From UBA1479 sp040221095 (lineage in GTDB: Bacteria; Pseudomonadota; Alphaproteobacteria; Rhodospirillales; Casp-alpha2), in contig JAVJVP010000008.1 in NCBI GenBank assembly GCA_040221095.1, positions 310,001 to 374,000 of the forward strand: a stretch of 64,000 bases of DNA. Reading direction: 5' to 3'. Below, in pieces: positions 9,172 through 18,359 of the stretch (within the stretch, counting starts at the first letter, position 1; every line of letters starts with the position of its first letter). The position numbers and the translations under genes were made by a program. The notes under the pieces were generated by a model. That model was not told where the DNA came from and did no database searches. It saw only the letters and a program-made list of their open reading frames with translations.

Positions 9172-10332
9172 ATGACCGACCTCCGCAGCCGTCCGCTCAT
9201 CGAAAAGCTCGTGGGCTTCGACACCACCAGCCACTATTCAAACCTGGAACTCATGGCCTTCGTTCAGGATTACCTGAAGGGCCACGGCGTCGAAAGCCAG
9301 CTGGTCCATGACGCGACCGGGACCAAGGCCAACCTGTACGCCACCCTGGGCCCGACGGACCGGGGCGGCATCATGCTGTCCGGCCATACGGACGTGGTGC
9401 CCGTGGACGGCCAGGACTGGGCCACCGACCCGTTCATGGTGACGGAAAAGGACGGAAAACTGTACGGGCGCGGCACGTCGGACATGAAAAGCTTCATCGC
9501 CATCGCCCTGGCCTATGTGCCCGAATTCCTCAAACGCGGCCTGACCACGCCCATCCACCTGGCGTTTTCCCATGACGAGGAAGTAGGCTGCATCGGCGTG
9601 CGCTCGCTGATCAAGATGATGAACGAACAGCCGATCCGCCCGGTCATGGGCATCATCGGCGAGCCGACCAGCATGCAGGTCTGCGTCGGCCACAAGGGCA
9701 AACGCAGCTTCCGCGCCATCTTCAAGGGCAAGGAGGCGCATTCGTCCCTCACCCCAATGGGCGTCAACGCCATCGACTATGCCGCCCGCCTGGCCGTGTT
9801 CCTGCGCGGCATGGCCGACCGCATCGCCGGCGACGGCCCGTTCGACGAATTGTACGACGTCGCCTATACCACCGTGCACACGGGCGTCATGAAGGGCGGC
9901 GAGCAGCTGAACATCGTGCCCGGCCATTGCCGCATGGATTTCGAATTCCGCCATCTGCCCAAGCACGACCCGGACGCCCTTCAGGCCGAGATCATGACCG
10001 TGGTCCAGGAACTGGAGGCCGAGATGAAGGCCCATTCGCCGGAAACGGGCATCGAGGTCGAGGAGCTTTCGGGCATTCCCGCCCTCGACACCGATCCGAC
10101 GGACGAGGTCGTGACCCTGGCCAAACAACTGGCCGGGCGCAACGACCACGCCGCCGTCGCCTTCGGCACGGAGGCGGGGCTGTTCCAGCAGACCGCCGGG
10201 GTGCCCTGCGTCATCATCGGCCCGGGGTCCATCAACGAGGCCCACAAGCCCAACGAATTCATCACCCTGGATCAGGTCGCCAAGGGCGAAGGCTTCATGG
10301 CCCGCCTGGCCGACAAGGTCTGCGCAAGCTGA
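9172..10332 (+). CDS. argE: Acetylornithine deacetylase
   Basis: A 386-residue M20 metallopeptidase-family enzyme. Zinc-site motifs are SGHTDVVPVDGQDW (His, Asp), GRGTSDMKSF (bridging Asp), SHDEEVGCIG (Glu base and ligand) and IGPGSINEAHKPNEF (final His). It hydrolyses N-acetylornithine to ornithine in arginine synthesis; succinyl-diaminopimelate desuccinylase is a related alternative, but the GSI-EAHKPNE ending favours ArgE. The start (MTDLRSRPLIEKLVGFDTTS) is typical. No other arg gene is nearby. Confidence 0.9.
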   Translation: MTDLRSRPLIEKLVGFDTTSHYSNLELMAFVQDYLKGHGVESQLVHDATGTKANLYATLGPTDRGGIMLSGHTDVVPVDGQDWATDPFMVTEKDGKLYGRGTSDMKSFIAIALAYVPEFLKRGLTTPIHLAFSHDEEVGCIGVRSLIKMMNEQPIRPVMGIIGEPTSMQVCVGHKGKRSFRAIFKGKEAHSSLTPMGVNAIDYAARLAVFLRGMADRIAGDGPFDELYDVAYTTVHTGVMKGGEQLNIVPGHCRMDFEFRHLPKHDPDALQAEIMTVVQELEAEMKAHSPETGIEVEELSGIPALDTDPTDEVVTLAKQLAGRNDHAAVAFGTEAGLFQQTAGVPCVIIGPGSINEAHKPNEFITLDQVAKGEGFMARLADKVCAS

Positions 10333-10351
10333 TCCGCGCGCTTTAGTCCAT

Positions 10352-10486
10352 CCCCCTCACCCCGGCCCTCTCCCCCAAGGGGGAGAGGGAGAATTTATGC
10401 TGCCCTTTCCCCGCGAGGGGGAGCGGGATATCTGCGCAGCGAGAGTTCCCTCGCCCCGGCACGGGGGAGAGGGACAGGGTGAGGGG
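10352..10486. repeat. Intergenic long inverted repeat, GC-rich palindromic element
   Basis: Between the convergent argE and mnmC. The outer arms CCCCTCACCC and GGGTGAGGGG pair, as do CCCTCTCCCCC near 10370 and GGGGGAGAGGG near 10464. Inside are further hairpins (CTCTCCCCCAAGGGGGAGAG at 10368-10387). This matches the general look of dispersed CCCTCACCCC...GGGTGAGGGG palindromes found between genes in many proteobacteria. It could terminate both transcripts. Confidence 0.7.
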
Positions 10487-10508
10487 CCTTGGGCCGTGCT
10501 CCCTGGCC

Positions 10509-12470
10509 TCAGGGTTCCCGCTGCCGCTGCGCCGGCGGCCGCCGAAGGTGGCGGATGAGCATGCGCGCCGGATGCAGGGCCGTGGCCACCGCGCGGTCCA
10601 CCGGGCTGGGCGCCCCCGCCATGAGAGACGCCAGAATTTCCGCGCCCAGAAACGCGGTCTGATAGCCGCGCGAACCCAGGCCTGAAAGCACGAAGGCGTT
10701 CTGCAGATAGGGCGCCGTCGGCCAATCGCCCCGCCGCCCATGATGCAGGTCGGCATAAGCGTTTTCATATGCCGCCACATCGGCCAGCGGCCCGACGAAG
10801 GGCAGATGGTCCGCCGTGGTCGCCCGCAGGCCCGCCCAACCCTTGAGGGGCGCCGTCCGCCAAGCCGCCGCCAGATCCGGAAACACCCCTGCCAGGCCCT
10901 CCAGGGCCGACGCCAAGTCCCCTGCGTCGAGCCCGCGCCAGCCGTCGCCCCGCCCCGCCAGATCCCAGCGCCGGTAGGACGACCCCAGGACATGCATGGC
11001 CCCGTTCCCGGCGCCGGTCAGCGGTGTCAGATGCCCGCCGAAGCTGACCGGCAGGCGCAGGCGGGCCGAGGCCGCCGTGGCCGGCAGATGGCACAGTTGC
11101 CCCCGGTTGGCGCGCAGCCCAGGAATGCCGCCCGGAACCAGCGCCCCCGACCACGGCCCCGCCGCCAGGACGATGGCGTCGAAGGGTTCCGCCGTGCCGT
11201 CCTCAAGTCCGACCCCCCAGCCCGGATCGGTGGGGGCCAGGGAGACGACCCGCGCGGTCCGCGTTTCCGTCGGCAGGACGGCAACGGGCGGTGCCAGACG
11301 CGCCGCCGGATACCACATGCCGCCGCGCGGGGTCTTGATTCCCGCAAGGTCCGAGGCCGCGTCCGCATCGACGGGCTGGGCCAGCCCACCGTCCCAGCCC
11401 AGGCGAGCGGCGAAATCCTGAAGACGCGGGGCCTCCCCGTCCGGCGGCAGATGCAGGGCGCCCGACGCGGGCGGCAGGCTCCCCTGCCCTTCGGCCACAA
11501 GGAACGCCTGGGCCATGAAGCGGCCGTAGGCGTCGTCCGGGCCGGCCAGACGGGGCGAGATCAGCACCCGTTCCGGCTGCGCCGCTCCGTCGCCCGCATC
11601 GAACAGGGCCGGGCGGAAGCCTTCCTGTGCCAGGGTCCGCGCCGCCGCCCGCCCGGCGATGCCGCCGCCGATCACGGCGACCGCCGCCCCCGGGCCGAGG
11701 GGAGGCGGGGCCGCGTACCAGGGAGCGTCCCCGTCATCCAGGGGTAGGGCGTCGAGACGTCCCGCCAGGCATTCCAGCTTGCCAGCGAAGCCCGGTCGCT
11801 TGGCCATGGCGAAACCCGCCGCCGCCAGCCCCCGGCGCACGGCGCCGGCGGCGGAGAAAGTCGCGACGCGGGCGCCGGGGGCGCTCAGCCGCGCGAGTTG
11901 GCGGAACACGGCGTCGCTCCACATCTCCGGATTGCGCCGGGGCGCGAAGCCGTCGAGGAACCAGGCGTCGACACAGGCCGTCAGTTTCTCCAGCATGTCC
12001 GCGACCGGGCCGAACAGCAGGGTCAGGGCGACCCGCCCGCCGTCGAGGCGCAGGCGGTGGAACCCCGACACCCGGCGCGGATAGGCCGCCCGCAATTCCG
12101 CCGCCAGGGGCGCCAGTTCGGGAAACCCCGTATGGGCGCCGGCCAGATCGCCCGGTTCCAGGGGAAAGCCTTCGACGGAAACGATGTGCAGGCGGGCGTC
12201 CGGGGCCGCCCTGCGCCGCCAGGCATCCCACAGGGCCAGCACGTTCAACCCGGTGCCGAAACCCAGTTCGCCGACCGTGAACCGGGGCCGCCCCCGCCAC
12301 ACATCGGGTGCGCCGATGCCGTCGAGAAACACGTGACGCGCCTCACCCAGGCCCCCTTTGGGGGAAAAATAGATGTCCCCGAACTCGGCGGAACACGGCA
12401 CGCCGTCCCGCCAAGCGAGCCGGGCGGTTCCCAAACCAAGGGGGCTTTTGGCGAAACGGTCCTGTGTCAT
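10509..12470 (-). CDS. mnmC: Bifunctional tRNA mnm5(s2)U34 biosynthesis protein MnmC
   Basis: A 653-residue fusion. The N-terminal MnmD methyltransferase has GELGFGTGLNVLALWDAW for SAM binding and FLDGFAPRRNPEMW in the active site. The C-terminal MnmC1 FAD oxidoreductase starts at VAVIGGGIAGRAAARTLA and ends with LSGLGSRGYQTAFLG. The FAD part removes the carboxymethyl group from cmnm5U34 and the MnmD part methylates the resulting amine. The ATG at 12470 (MTQDRFAKSPLGLG) was chosen; the frame stays open upstream, but that region lacks homology. MnmA at 46130 supplies the 2-thio group on the same nucleotide. Confidence 0.93.
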   Translation of the reverse strand: MTQDRFAKSPLGLGTARLAWRDGVPCSAEFGDIYFSPKGGLGEARHVFLDGIGAPDVWRGRPRFTVGELGFGTGLNVLALWDAWRRRAAPDARLHIVSVEGFPLEPGDLAGAHTGFPELAPLAAELRAAYPRRVSGFHRLRLDGGRVALTLLFGPVADMLEKLTACVDAWFLDGFAPRRNPEMWSDAVFRQLARLSAPGARVATFSAAGAVRRGLAAAGFAMAKRPGFAGKLECLAGRLDALPLDDGDAPWYAAPPPLGPGAAVAVIGGGIAGRAAARTLAQEGFRPALFDAGDGAAQPERVLISPRLAGPDDAYGRFMAQAFLVAEGQGSLPPASGALHLPPDGEAPRLQDFAARLGWDGGLAQPVDADAASDLAGIKTPRGGMWYPAARLAPPVAVLPTETRTARVVSLAPTDPGWGVGLEDGTAEPFDAIVLAAGPWSGALVPGGIPGLRANRGQLCHLPATAASARLRLPVSFGGHLTPLTGAGNGAMHVLGSSYRRWDLAGRGDGWRGLDAGDLASALEGLAGVFPDLAAAWRTAPLKGWAGLRATTADHLPFVGPLADVAAYENAYADLHHGRRGDWPTAPYLQNAFVLSGLGSRGYQTAFLGAEILASLMAGAPSPVDRAVATALHPARMLIRHLRRPPAQRQREP

Positions 12471-12569
12471 GGCCTTTTCTATAACAGCCCTGCGCCATGC
12501 GGGCGTTGATTTCCGGCGCCGCGCCACGGATAAATACCAGACTGAAACGGCCATCCAAGGAGCATGTCC

Positions 12570-12761
12570 ATGAGCCCGGTTTTCTCGATTTTCCGCCGCC
12601 TTCCCCTCGCCGTCGCCGCCGCTGTCCTTGCGCTCAGCGTTTTCACGGCCTGCAGCCCCGAAGTCGGCAGCAAGGAATGGTGCGACGACCTGAAGGCCAA
12701 GCCCAAGGGCGACTGGACCGCCAACGAGGCCGGCAACTTCGCCAAGCATTGCGTCCTCTAA
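12570..12761 (+). CDS. DUF3012 small lipoprotein
   Basis: A 63-residue lipoprotein. The signal peptide ends in the lipobox SVFTAC (Cys28), giving a mature part of about 36 residues with the DUF3012 core GSKEWCDDLKAKPKGDW and NEAGNFAKHC. The two remaining Cys residues probably form a disulfide. I chose the second ATG: AAGGAG at 12557-12562 sits 7 bases before it but only one base before the first ATG. Function unknown; presumably anchored to the inner or outer membrane. Confidence 0.85.
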   Translation: MSPVFSIFRRLPLAVAAAVLALSVFTACSPEVGSKEWCDDLKAKPKGDWTANEAGNFAKHCVL

Positions 12762-12886
12762 CCCGCCTCGACCGGGGCTTTCAACGTAAACCTTAAGGCT
12801 TTTTAACGAGTTGGTAATTCCTGGCGCTTTATCCTCTGCGAAGTGGTCCCAGAAGGGGGCCGAAACGCGGACAGGAGAACAGGTCC

Positions 12887-13414
12887 ATGGGAATTATCTC
12901 GAACACGCGGCTCCGCCCAGGGAGCCCGCAAAACGAACGGTTCGCACGGCTGTCGGTGGTCGTCGGCGACAGTCAGGATTTCTTCCTGCACCAGACGCGC
13001 CGCACCCTGGCCCAGCTTGGCGTGCGCGACATGCACCTTGCCCGCGACGGGGCCGAGGCGCTCGGCATCGTGCGCACCCAGGAACCGCATCTGGCCATCG
13101 TCGATTGGGACCTGAAGGCCATTCCAGGCGTTGAATTAACGGCCTTCCTGCGCCGCGCCGAAGGCAGCCCTGCGCCCAACCTGCCGATCATCATGACCAT
13201 GGCCTCGGTCGACCGCATGAAGATTTCCCGCGCCATGAACGCGGGCGTGAACGAAATCCTGATCAAGCCGGTGACGGCGGACGCGCTTCTCCGCCGCATC
13301 GTCACGGCCATCGCCGCCCAGCGCAAGCCGAAGGTCGCCGCGGCCGGCTACATCGGCCCCGACCGGCGCCAGACCAGCGAACCGATCACCGAGGAACGGC
13401 GCGCCGGCACCTGA
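12887..13414 (+). CDS. Orphan single-domain response regulator with GPDRR tail
   Basis: A 175-residue receiver-domain protein. Phosphoacceptor D73 is in VDWDLK, the acidic pocket has D28 (GDSQD instead of the usual DD), the switch Thr is T104 and K127 is in EILIKP. After the receiver comes a tail with YIGPDRR (155-161) and charged residues, and no output domain. The same Y-[IF]-GPDRR tail ends the response regulator at 40755-41309. No kinase is adjacent. A CheY-like protein-interaction output is inferred. Confidence 0.88.
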   Translation: MGIISNTRLRPGSPQNERFARLSVVVGDSQDFFLHQTRRTLAQLGVRDMHLARDGAEALGIVRTQEPHLAIVDWDLKAIPGVELTAFLRRAEGSPAPNLPIIMTMASVDRMKISRAMNAGVNEILIKPVTADALLRRIVTAIAAQRKPKVAAAGYIGPDRRQTSEPITEERRAGT

Positions 13415-13444
13415 GCCGCCGCCGACCAAAGGCATCTGGAATCA

Positions 13445-13477
13445 AAAAGGCGCTCCCTTGATCGGGGAGCGCCTTTT
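13445..13477. terminator. Bidirectional intrinsic terminator
   Basis: Nine-base stem GGCGCTCCC / GGGAGCGCC with a 7-base loop, flanked by AAAAA on the left and TTTT on the right. It lies between the convergent response-regulator gene and tRNA-Gln and can end both transcripts. Confidence 0.85.
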
Positions 13478-13482
13478 CATTT

Positions 13483-13557
13483 TGGCTGGGGTGCTAGGAC
13501 TTGAACCTAGAATAACGGAGTCAGAGTCCGTCGTGTTACCAATTACACCACACCCCA
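13483..13557 (-). tRNA. tRNA-Gln (CUG anticodon)
   Basis: Read on the minus strand the sequence folds as a cloverleaf. The acceptor is TGGGGTG / CACCCCA, the D arm is GTG-TAATTGGTAA-CAC, and the anticodon arm is ACGGA / TCCGT around loop CTCTGAC with anticodon CTG. The T arm is CTAGG-TTCAAGT-CCTAG. The discriminator is G and the 3' CCA is encoded. The 5' TGGGG start with a weak first pair is typical of tRNA-Gln. Confidence 0.95.
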
Positions 13558-13772
13558 TTGGAAAGCGCGGCGGGCCGCCCCATATGAGGGGCCAGGTCGC
13601 GCCAAGGCGGTTATATACCGATTGGCTTTCGGGAACGCAACTGACGAGACGCTGTTTTCGTCGCGTATTCGAAAACCCTAATTACGATATAGAATTGTTG
13701 GACCCGGGGGCGCTGATCACTAGAATGGGCGGTCAAGCGGGAATAACCCGCAGTGAACCGTTGGAAGTCTCA

Positions 13773-14789
13773 ATGGCCAAGTGGCCCCAAGCAAATTCGC
13801 CGCACCGGCATCGCCGCCGCAGCAAGGGCAGTGCGCCCTGCTTTGCGGCCATCGACTTGGGCACGCACAACTGCCGCATGCTGATCGCCGAACCGTCCGA
13901 CGACGGCCCCGTGGTGATCGACGGGTTTTCCCGCATCGTCCGCCTGGGCGAGGGCCTGGGAAAATCGGGCAACCTGTGCGAGGACGCCATTCAGCGGACC
14001 ATTTCGGCGCTGCGCGTCTGCGCCGGCAAAATAAGGCGCCATAACGTGGTGCGGTCCCGCCACGTGGCGACGGAAGCCTGCCGCCAGGCCATCAACTGCA
14101 AGGACTTCTTCCACAAGGTCCAGGCCGAGACCGGCATCCTGCTGGAAGCCATCCCGGCCGAGGAAGAGGCGACCCTGACCCTCGCCGGCTGCCTGCCGCT
14201 TTTGACCGGCGGCCATTCCAGGGCCCTGATGTTCGACATCGGCGGCGGTTCGACGGAATTGAGCTGGATCGACCTGACGACCTGCGTGCCGCATCCCATC
14301 GGCATTCTGTCCCTGCCGATCGGCGTGGTGAACATGATGGAAAAGAACGCTTCGCCCGACTGCACGGCCGACCGTTTCCAATGCCTGGTGGCCGAGGTCG
14401 ACGCCCTGCTTGCCCCGTTCGACGCCGAATTCGGGATTTCCGAGACCTTCGCCCGCGAAGGTGCTCTGATGCTGGGCACCTCGGGCACGGTGACCACCCT
14501 GGGCGCCATCCACCTGGGCTTGACCCGCTATGACCGCTCCCAGGTCGACGGGCTGACCCTGGACTTCACCGATATCGAATGCCTGGCCGACCGGGTGTCG
14601 GCCATGCCCTGCGAGGCGCGCAAGGCCCTGCCCTGCATCGGGCCGGAACGGGCCGACCTGATGGTCATGGGCTGTGCTATTCTCAAGGCGATCACAAAGC
14701 GCTGGCCCGCCGGCCGCCTGCGCATCGCCGACCGCGGCGTGCGCGAGGGCCTTCTGGTCCGCATGATGCAGGACGCCGCCAAGCAATGA
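13773..14789 (+). CDS. ppx: Ppx/GppA family phosphatase
   Basis: A 338-residue exopolyphosphatase/guanosine-pentaphosphatase family protein. It has the ASKHA-fold phosphate-1 motif AAIDLGTHNCRMLIAE, the second motif FDIGGGSTELSW and GTSGTVTTLGAIHLG. It is short, lacking the C-terminal HD-like domain of E. coli Ppx, as is common in alphaproteobacteria. It should cleave terminal phosphates from polyphosphate or pppGpp in the cytoplasm. The ATG at 13773 was chosen; the frame is open further upstream. Its TGA overlaps the rlmE ATG (ATGA), so the two are translationally coupled. Confidence 0.88.
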   Translation: MAKWPQANSPHRHRRRSKGSAPCFAAIDLGTHNCRMLIAEPSDDGPVVIDGFSRIVRLGEGLGKSGNLCEDAIQRTISALRVCAGKIRRHNVVRSRHVATEACRQAINCKDFFHKVQAETGILLEAIPAEEEATLTLAGCLPLLTGGHSRALMFDIGGGSTELSWIDLTTCVPHPIGILSLPIGVVNMMEKNASPDCTADRFQCLVAEVDALLAPFDAEFGISETFAREGALMLGTSGTVTTLGAIHLGLTRYDRSQVDGLTLDFTDIECLADRVSAMPCEARKALPCIGPERADLMVMGCAILKAITKRWPAGRLRIADRGVREGLLVRMMQDAAKQ

Positions 14790-15550
14790 GCACAGGTTCA
14801 GGACGTTCAGGGTCCGGGCGGTCCGGTTCGGGCCGCCCCGGCACGACAAAAACGCGCACGACGCAGTTTTCCGGGCGCGGCCTGCACAACCGCGTGAAAA
14901 CCGCCAAGGGGCGCAAGACGTCGTCCAAGATGTGGCTGGAACGCCAGTTGAACGACCCCTACGTGGCCGAGGCCAAGGCGCGGGGGTATCGCTCGCGCGC
15001 GGCGTTCAAGATTTTGGAACTCGATTCCATGTTCGGCCTGCTGAAGAAGGGCGGCCGGGTGGTCGATCTGGGCGCCGCCCCCGGCGGCTGGACCCAGGTC
15101 GCCGTCGACGTGGTCGGCGCCGGCAAGGGCCCGAAAGGCGGCCAGGTCGTGGCCATCGACATTCAGGGCATGGATGCGGTCCAGGGGGCCACGGTGATCC
15201 TGCAGGACTTCATGGACCCGGACGCCCCCGACCGCATCAAGGACGCCCTGACCGGCCCCGCCGACCTGGTGCTGAGCGACATGGCGGCCCCCGCCACGGG
15301 CCACCGGCAGACCGACCACCTGCGCATCATGGGTCTGTGCGAGGCGGCCTTCGACTTCGCCTGCGAGGTTCTGGCCCCCGGCGGCGGCTTCGTCGCCAAG
15401 GTGCTGAAGGGCGGGACGGAGAACGAGCTTCTCGCCCGCATGAAGCGGCGCTTCGCCGTGGTCAAGCATGCCAAGCCGCCGGCCAGCCGCGCCGATTCCG
15501 CCGAAAGTTACGTCGTCGCAACCGGATTCCGTCCCGATCCCGAAGCCTGA
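14786..15550 (+). CDS. rlmE: 23S rRNA 2'-O-methyltransferase RlmE
   Basis: A 254-residue FtsJ-family enzyme that methylates U2552 of 23S rRNA. After a Gly/Ser/Arg-rich basic leader (1-30) come the catalytic-region SRAAFKILELD (Lys), the SAM site VDLGAAPGGWTQVAVD, the catalytic Asp in LSDMAAPATGH and Lys in FVAKVLKGG. The unusual leader (GSGRSGSGRSGSGRPGT) repeats a GSGR unit and may add RNA affinity. It overlaps the ppx stop. The ppx-rlmE-guaB order is frequently seen in Rhodospirillales and related groups. Confidence 0.94.
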   Translation: MSTGSGRSGSGRSGSGRPGTTKTRTTQFSGRGLHNRVKTAKGRKTSSKMWLERQLNDPYVAEAKARGYRSRAAFKILELDSMFGLLKKGGRVVDLGAAPGGWTQVAVDVVGAGKGPKGGQVVAIDIQGMDAVQGATVILQDFMDPDAPDRIKDALTGPADLVLSDMAAPATGHRQTDHLRIMGLCEAAFDFACEVLAPGGGFVAKVLKGGTENELLARMKRRFAVVKHAKPPASRADSAESYVVATGFRPDPEA

Positions 15551-15654
15551 GACCCGCTGAAACCCGGGCTTTTTGCAGCTGCGCAAAGGTGCTTGGCAAG
15601 GCCATGCGCATGTGTATGATGGGCCGCCAACTCGAACCCATAGACGAGGATGGC

Positions 15655-17133
15655 ATGGCCGACCTGAGAGAAGCGCTGACGTTTGACGATGTTCTCCTGG
15701 TCCCGGCTGCGTCCAACGTTCTTCCCAACACCGCCGATACGACGACCCGCCTGACCCGCGAGATCAGCCTGGGCATTCCGCTTGTGTCCGCCGCCATGGA
15801 CACGGTGACGGAAAGTGCTTTGGCCATCGCCATGGCGCAATCCGGCGGCATCGGCGTGCTGCACAAGAACATGACGCCCGAGGAACAGGCCGCCGAGGTC
15901 CGCAAGGTCAAGAAATTCGAAAGCGGCATGGTCATCAATCCGGTGACCATGTTCCCCGACCAGACCCTGGCCGACGCCCTGCGCATCAAGGAGCACACGG
16001 GGTTTTCCGGCATGCCCGTGGTCGAGCGCGACAGCGGCAAGCTGGTCGGCATCATTACCAACCGCGACATCCGCTTCGCCGAGAACCTGAAGCAGCCGGT
16101 CAGCGAACTGATGACCCGGGACCGCCCGGACCTGCCGCTGATCACGGTCAAGGAGAACGTGTCGCGGGACGAGGCCAAACGGCTTCTCCACAAGTTCCGT
16201 ATCGAACGCCTGATCGTGGTCGACGATGCCCATCGCTGCGTCGGCCTGGTCACGGTGAAGGACATCGAAAAGGAACAGGCCCACCCCAACGCCTGCAAGG
16301 ACGACCAGGGCCGCCTGCGCGTCGCGGCCGCCACCGGCGTCGGTGACGACGGCCGGGCGCGGGCCGAGGCATTGATCGACGCCGGGGTCGACGTGGTCGT
16401 GGTCGATACGGCGCACGGCCATTCCCAGGGCGTCTTGGACGCCGTCAACATCATCAAGAAGATGTCCAACCGCACCCAGATCATCGGCGGCAACGTGGCC
16501 ACGCCCGAGGGCGCCAAGGCGTTGATCGACGCTGGGGCCGACGCCGTGAAGATCGGCATCGGGCCGGGCACCATCTGCACCACGCGCATGGTCGCCGGTG
16601 TCGGCATGCCGCAGCTGTCGGCGATCATGGAATCGGCGGAAGCCTGCGGCAAGGCGGGTGTGCCCTGCATCGCCGACGGCGGCATCAAGTATTCCGGCGA
16701 CATCGCCAAGGCCATCGCGGCGGGTGCGGAGGCGGTGATGATCGGGTCCCTGTTCGCCGGCACGGACGAAAGCCCGGGCGAGGTGTTCCTCTACCAGGGC
16801 CGGTCGTTCAAGTCCTACCGGGGCATGGGCTCGCTCGGCGCCATGGCGCGGGGCTCGGCCGACCGTTATTTCCAGGCGGAAGTGTCCGACAACCTGAAGC
16901 TGGTGCCCGAAGGCGTCGAAGGCCGGGTGCCCTACCGCGGGCCGCTGAACACCATCGTGCATCAACTGGTCGGCGGCCTGCGGGCGGCCATGGGCTACAC
17001 CGGCTGCGCCACCATCCAGGAACTGCGCACCAAGCCGGAAATGCGCCGGATCACCGGTGCGGGGCTGCGCGAAAGCCATGTCCACGACATCACCATCGCC
17101 CGCGAGGCGCCGAACTACCGTTCCGAAGGCTGA
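15655..17133 (+). CDS. guaB: IMP dehydrogenase
   Basis: A 492-residue enzyme oxidising IMP to XMP with NAD, the first step to GMP. The barrel begins ALTFDDVLLVPA, tandem CBS domains occupy about residues 95-205, the catalytic loop is GPGTICTTRMVAGVG with the active Cys, and the flap has GSLGAMARGS. The C terminus is complete (VHDITIAREAPNY). The frame is open well upstream, but MADLREALTFDD is the conserved start. The next enzyme, guaA, is 20 kb away and interrupted by stop codons. Confidence 0.97.
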   Translation: MADLREALTFDDVLLVPAASNVLPNTADTTTRLTREISLGIPLVSAAMDTVTESALAIAMAQSGGIGVLHKNMTPEEQAAEVRKVKKFESGMVINPVTMFPDQTLADALRIKEHTGFSGMPVVERDSGKLVGIITNRDIRFAENLKQPVSELMTRDRPDLPLITVKENVSRDEAKRLLHKFRIERLIVVDDAHRCVGLVTVKDIEKEQAHPNACKDDQGRLRVAAATGVGDDGRARAEALIDAGVDVVVVDTAHGHSQGVLDAVNIIKKMSNRTQIIGGNVATPEGAKALIDAGADAVKIGIGPGTICTTRMVAGVGMPQLSAIMESAEACGKAGVPCIADGGIKYSGDIAKAIAAGAEAVMIGSLFAGTDESPGEVFLYQGRSFKSYRGMGSLGAMARGSADRYFQAEVSDNLKLVPEGVEGRVPYRGPLNTIVHQLVGGLRAAMGYTGCATIQELRTKPEMRRITGAGLRESHVHDITIAREAPNYRSEG

Positions 17134-17143
17134 GGCATCCGAC

Positions 17144-17755
17144 ATGGCCCGGATTGAAACCGAACAGGCATTGCGTGAACTCTACCCCGAGCCCAAGGGC
17201 CGCGCGGTCACCAAGGTCTTCCACCGGCTGGAAGAACAGTCGCGGCGGTTCATCTCGCTCTGCCCCTTCGTGGTGATCGCGACCCAGGGGCCCGGCGGCG
17301 CCGACGTGTCGCCGAAGGGCGACCTGCCCGGCTTCATTCAGGTGCTCGACGACGTCACGGTCGCCATTCCCGACCGCCCCGGCAACAACCGTCTCGACGG
17401 CTATGCCAACATCCTGGCCAATCCGGCCGTCGGCCTGATCTTCCTGATCCCCGGCATCAACGAGACCTTCCGCATCAACGGCACGGGCGAAATCCGCGAC
17501 GACGCGGACCTGCTCGCCAAGTTCGAGGTTTCCGGCAAACTGCCCAAATCCTGTCTGGTGGTCACGGTGCAGGAGGCCTTCATGCATTGCGCCAAGGCGT
17601 TGATGCGCTCCCGCCTGTGGGACCCGGAAGCCCGCGTTCCGCGCGACGCCCTGCCGACCGCGGCGCAGATGATGCGCGCCCAGACCGGCGATCAGACCAT
17701 CGCCGACGAGAGCACCGAAGAAGCGGTGGAACGCTACAAGAAAGTGCTCTACTGA
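17144..17755 (+). CDS. Pyridoxamine-5'-phosphate-oxidase-family FMN protein (MSMEG_1061-like)
   Basis: A 203-residue split-barrel flavoprotein. PPOX features include FVVIATQGPGGADVSPKGD, IPDRPGNNRLDGYANILANP and NGTGEIRDD. This looks like the stand-alone FMN-binding PPOX subgroup rather than PdxH, which has a different substrate-binding C terminus. Such proteins are often nitro- or F420/FMN-type reductases, but the substrate is unknown. It starts 10 bases after guaB and may be cotranscribed. It ends 7 bases from a convergent gene. Confidence 0.85.
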   Translation: MARIETEQALRELYPEPKGRAVTKVFHRLEEQSRRFISLCPFVVIATQGPGGADVSPKGDLPGFIQVLDDVTVAIPDRPGNNRLDGYANILANPAVGLIFLIPGINETFRINGTGEIRDDADLLAKFEVSGKLPKSCLVVTVQEAFMHCAKALMRSRLWDPEARVPRDALPTAAQMMRAQTGDQTIADESTEEAVERYKKVLY

Positions 17756-17762
17756 GCCTTCC

Positions 17763-18248
17763 TTAGCGCGGCCAGCGCGGCAGTTGATCCAGCCCCATGT
17801 AGGTGATGATCGCCCCCAGGATCACCAGGACGATCATGAACGCCAGCAGCGTGTAGCGGTGGAAGTTGCCTTCCGTCGGCGACTTGATGGATTGGATTTT
17901 CTGGAACGTGGCGCTGAAATGGTTGGCCACGGCCTGAATGCGCGCAAGTTCGTTGTGCTGCCAGAACTGATAGATCACCAGCATGAAGACGCAGGCGCAG
18001 GTCATGAGAATGATCAGGCCGGTCAGCGCGCTGACGTATCCCGCCTTGGCCCCGACCAGCTTGGCGATCACGAACAGCCCCATGAAGACCGCCAGGGTCG
18101 AACCCACCGTCCACCATTGCTGCGCCTTGACGAACAGCAGGGCATCGTTGGCCTTGGTATAGATCAGGGCGAGTTCCGCGCGGACCTCGTCGTCGATGGG
18201 ATCGGGAACGGGTGCATCGTCCACATCCTCGGATTTCTTGTCAGCCAT
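17763..18248 (-). CDS. Membrane protein of unknown function, fourth gene of ExbB/ExbD-like operon
   Basis: A 161-residue protein with an acidic cytoplasmic N terminus (residues 1-30, rich in Asp) and about three helices: VGSTLAVFMGLFVIAKLVGA, the LTGLIILMTCACVFMLVIYQ segment and LLAFMIVLVILGAIITYMGL. I do not recognise the family. It lies 111 bases after a companion membrane gene on the same strand and probably belongs to the transcription unit headed by the ExbB-like gene at 20207. The start at 18248 is preferred over the upstream Met because a GGAGCAC ribosome site precedes it. Confidence 0.65.
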   Translation of the reverse strand: MADKKSEDVDDAPVPDPIDDEVRAELALIYTKANDALLFVKAQQWWTVGSTLAVFMGLFVIAKLVGAKAGYVSALTGLIILMTCACVFMLVIYQFWQHNELARIQAVANHFSATFQKIQSIKSPTEGNFHRYTLLAFMIVLVILGAIITYMGLDQLPRWPR

Positions 18249-18359
18249 GATGTGCTCCTTTGCAACTGACACGGTCCCGCATTATCGCGCAAAAGCCCTG
18301 CCACAGCCCCTATGCCTTAGGTACAGGGTATTGAATCGGCTGCTTTTATTCGCGACACC

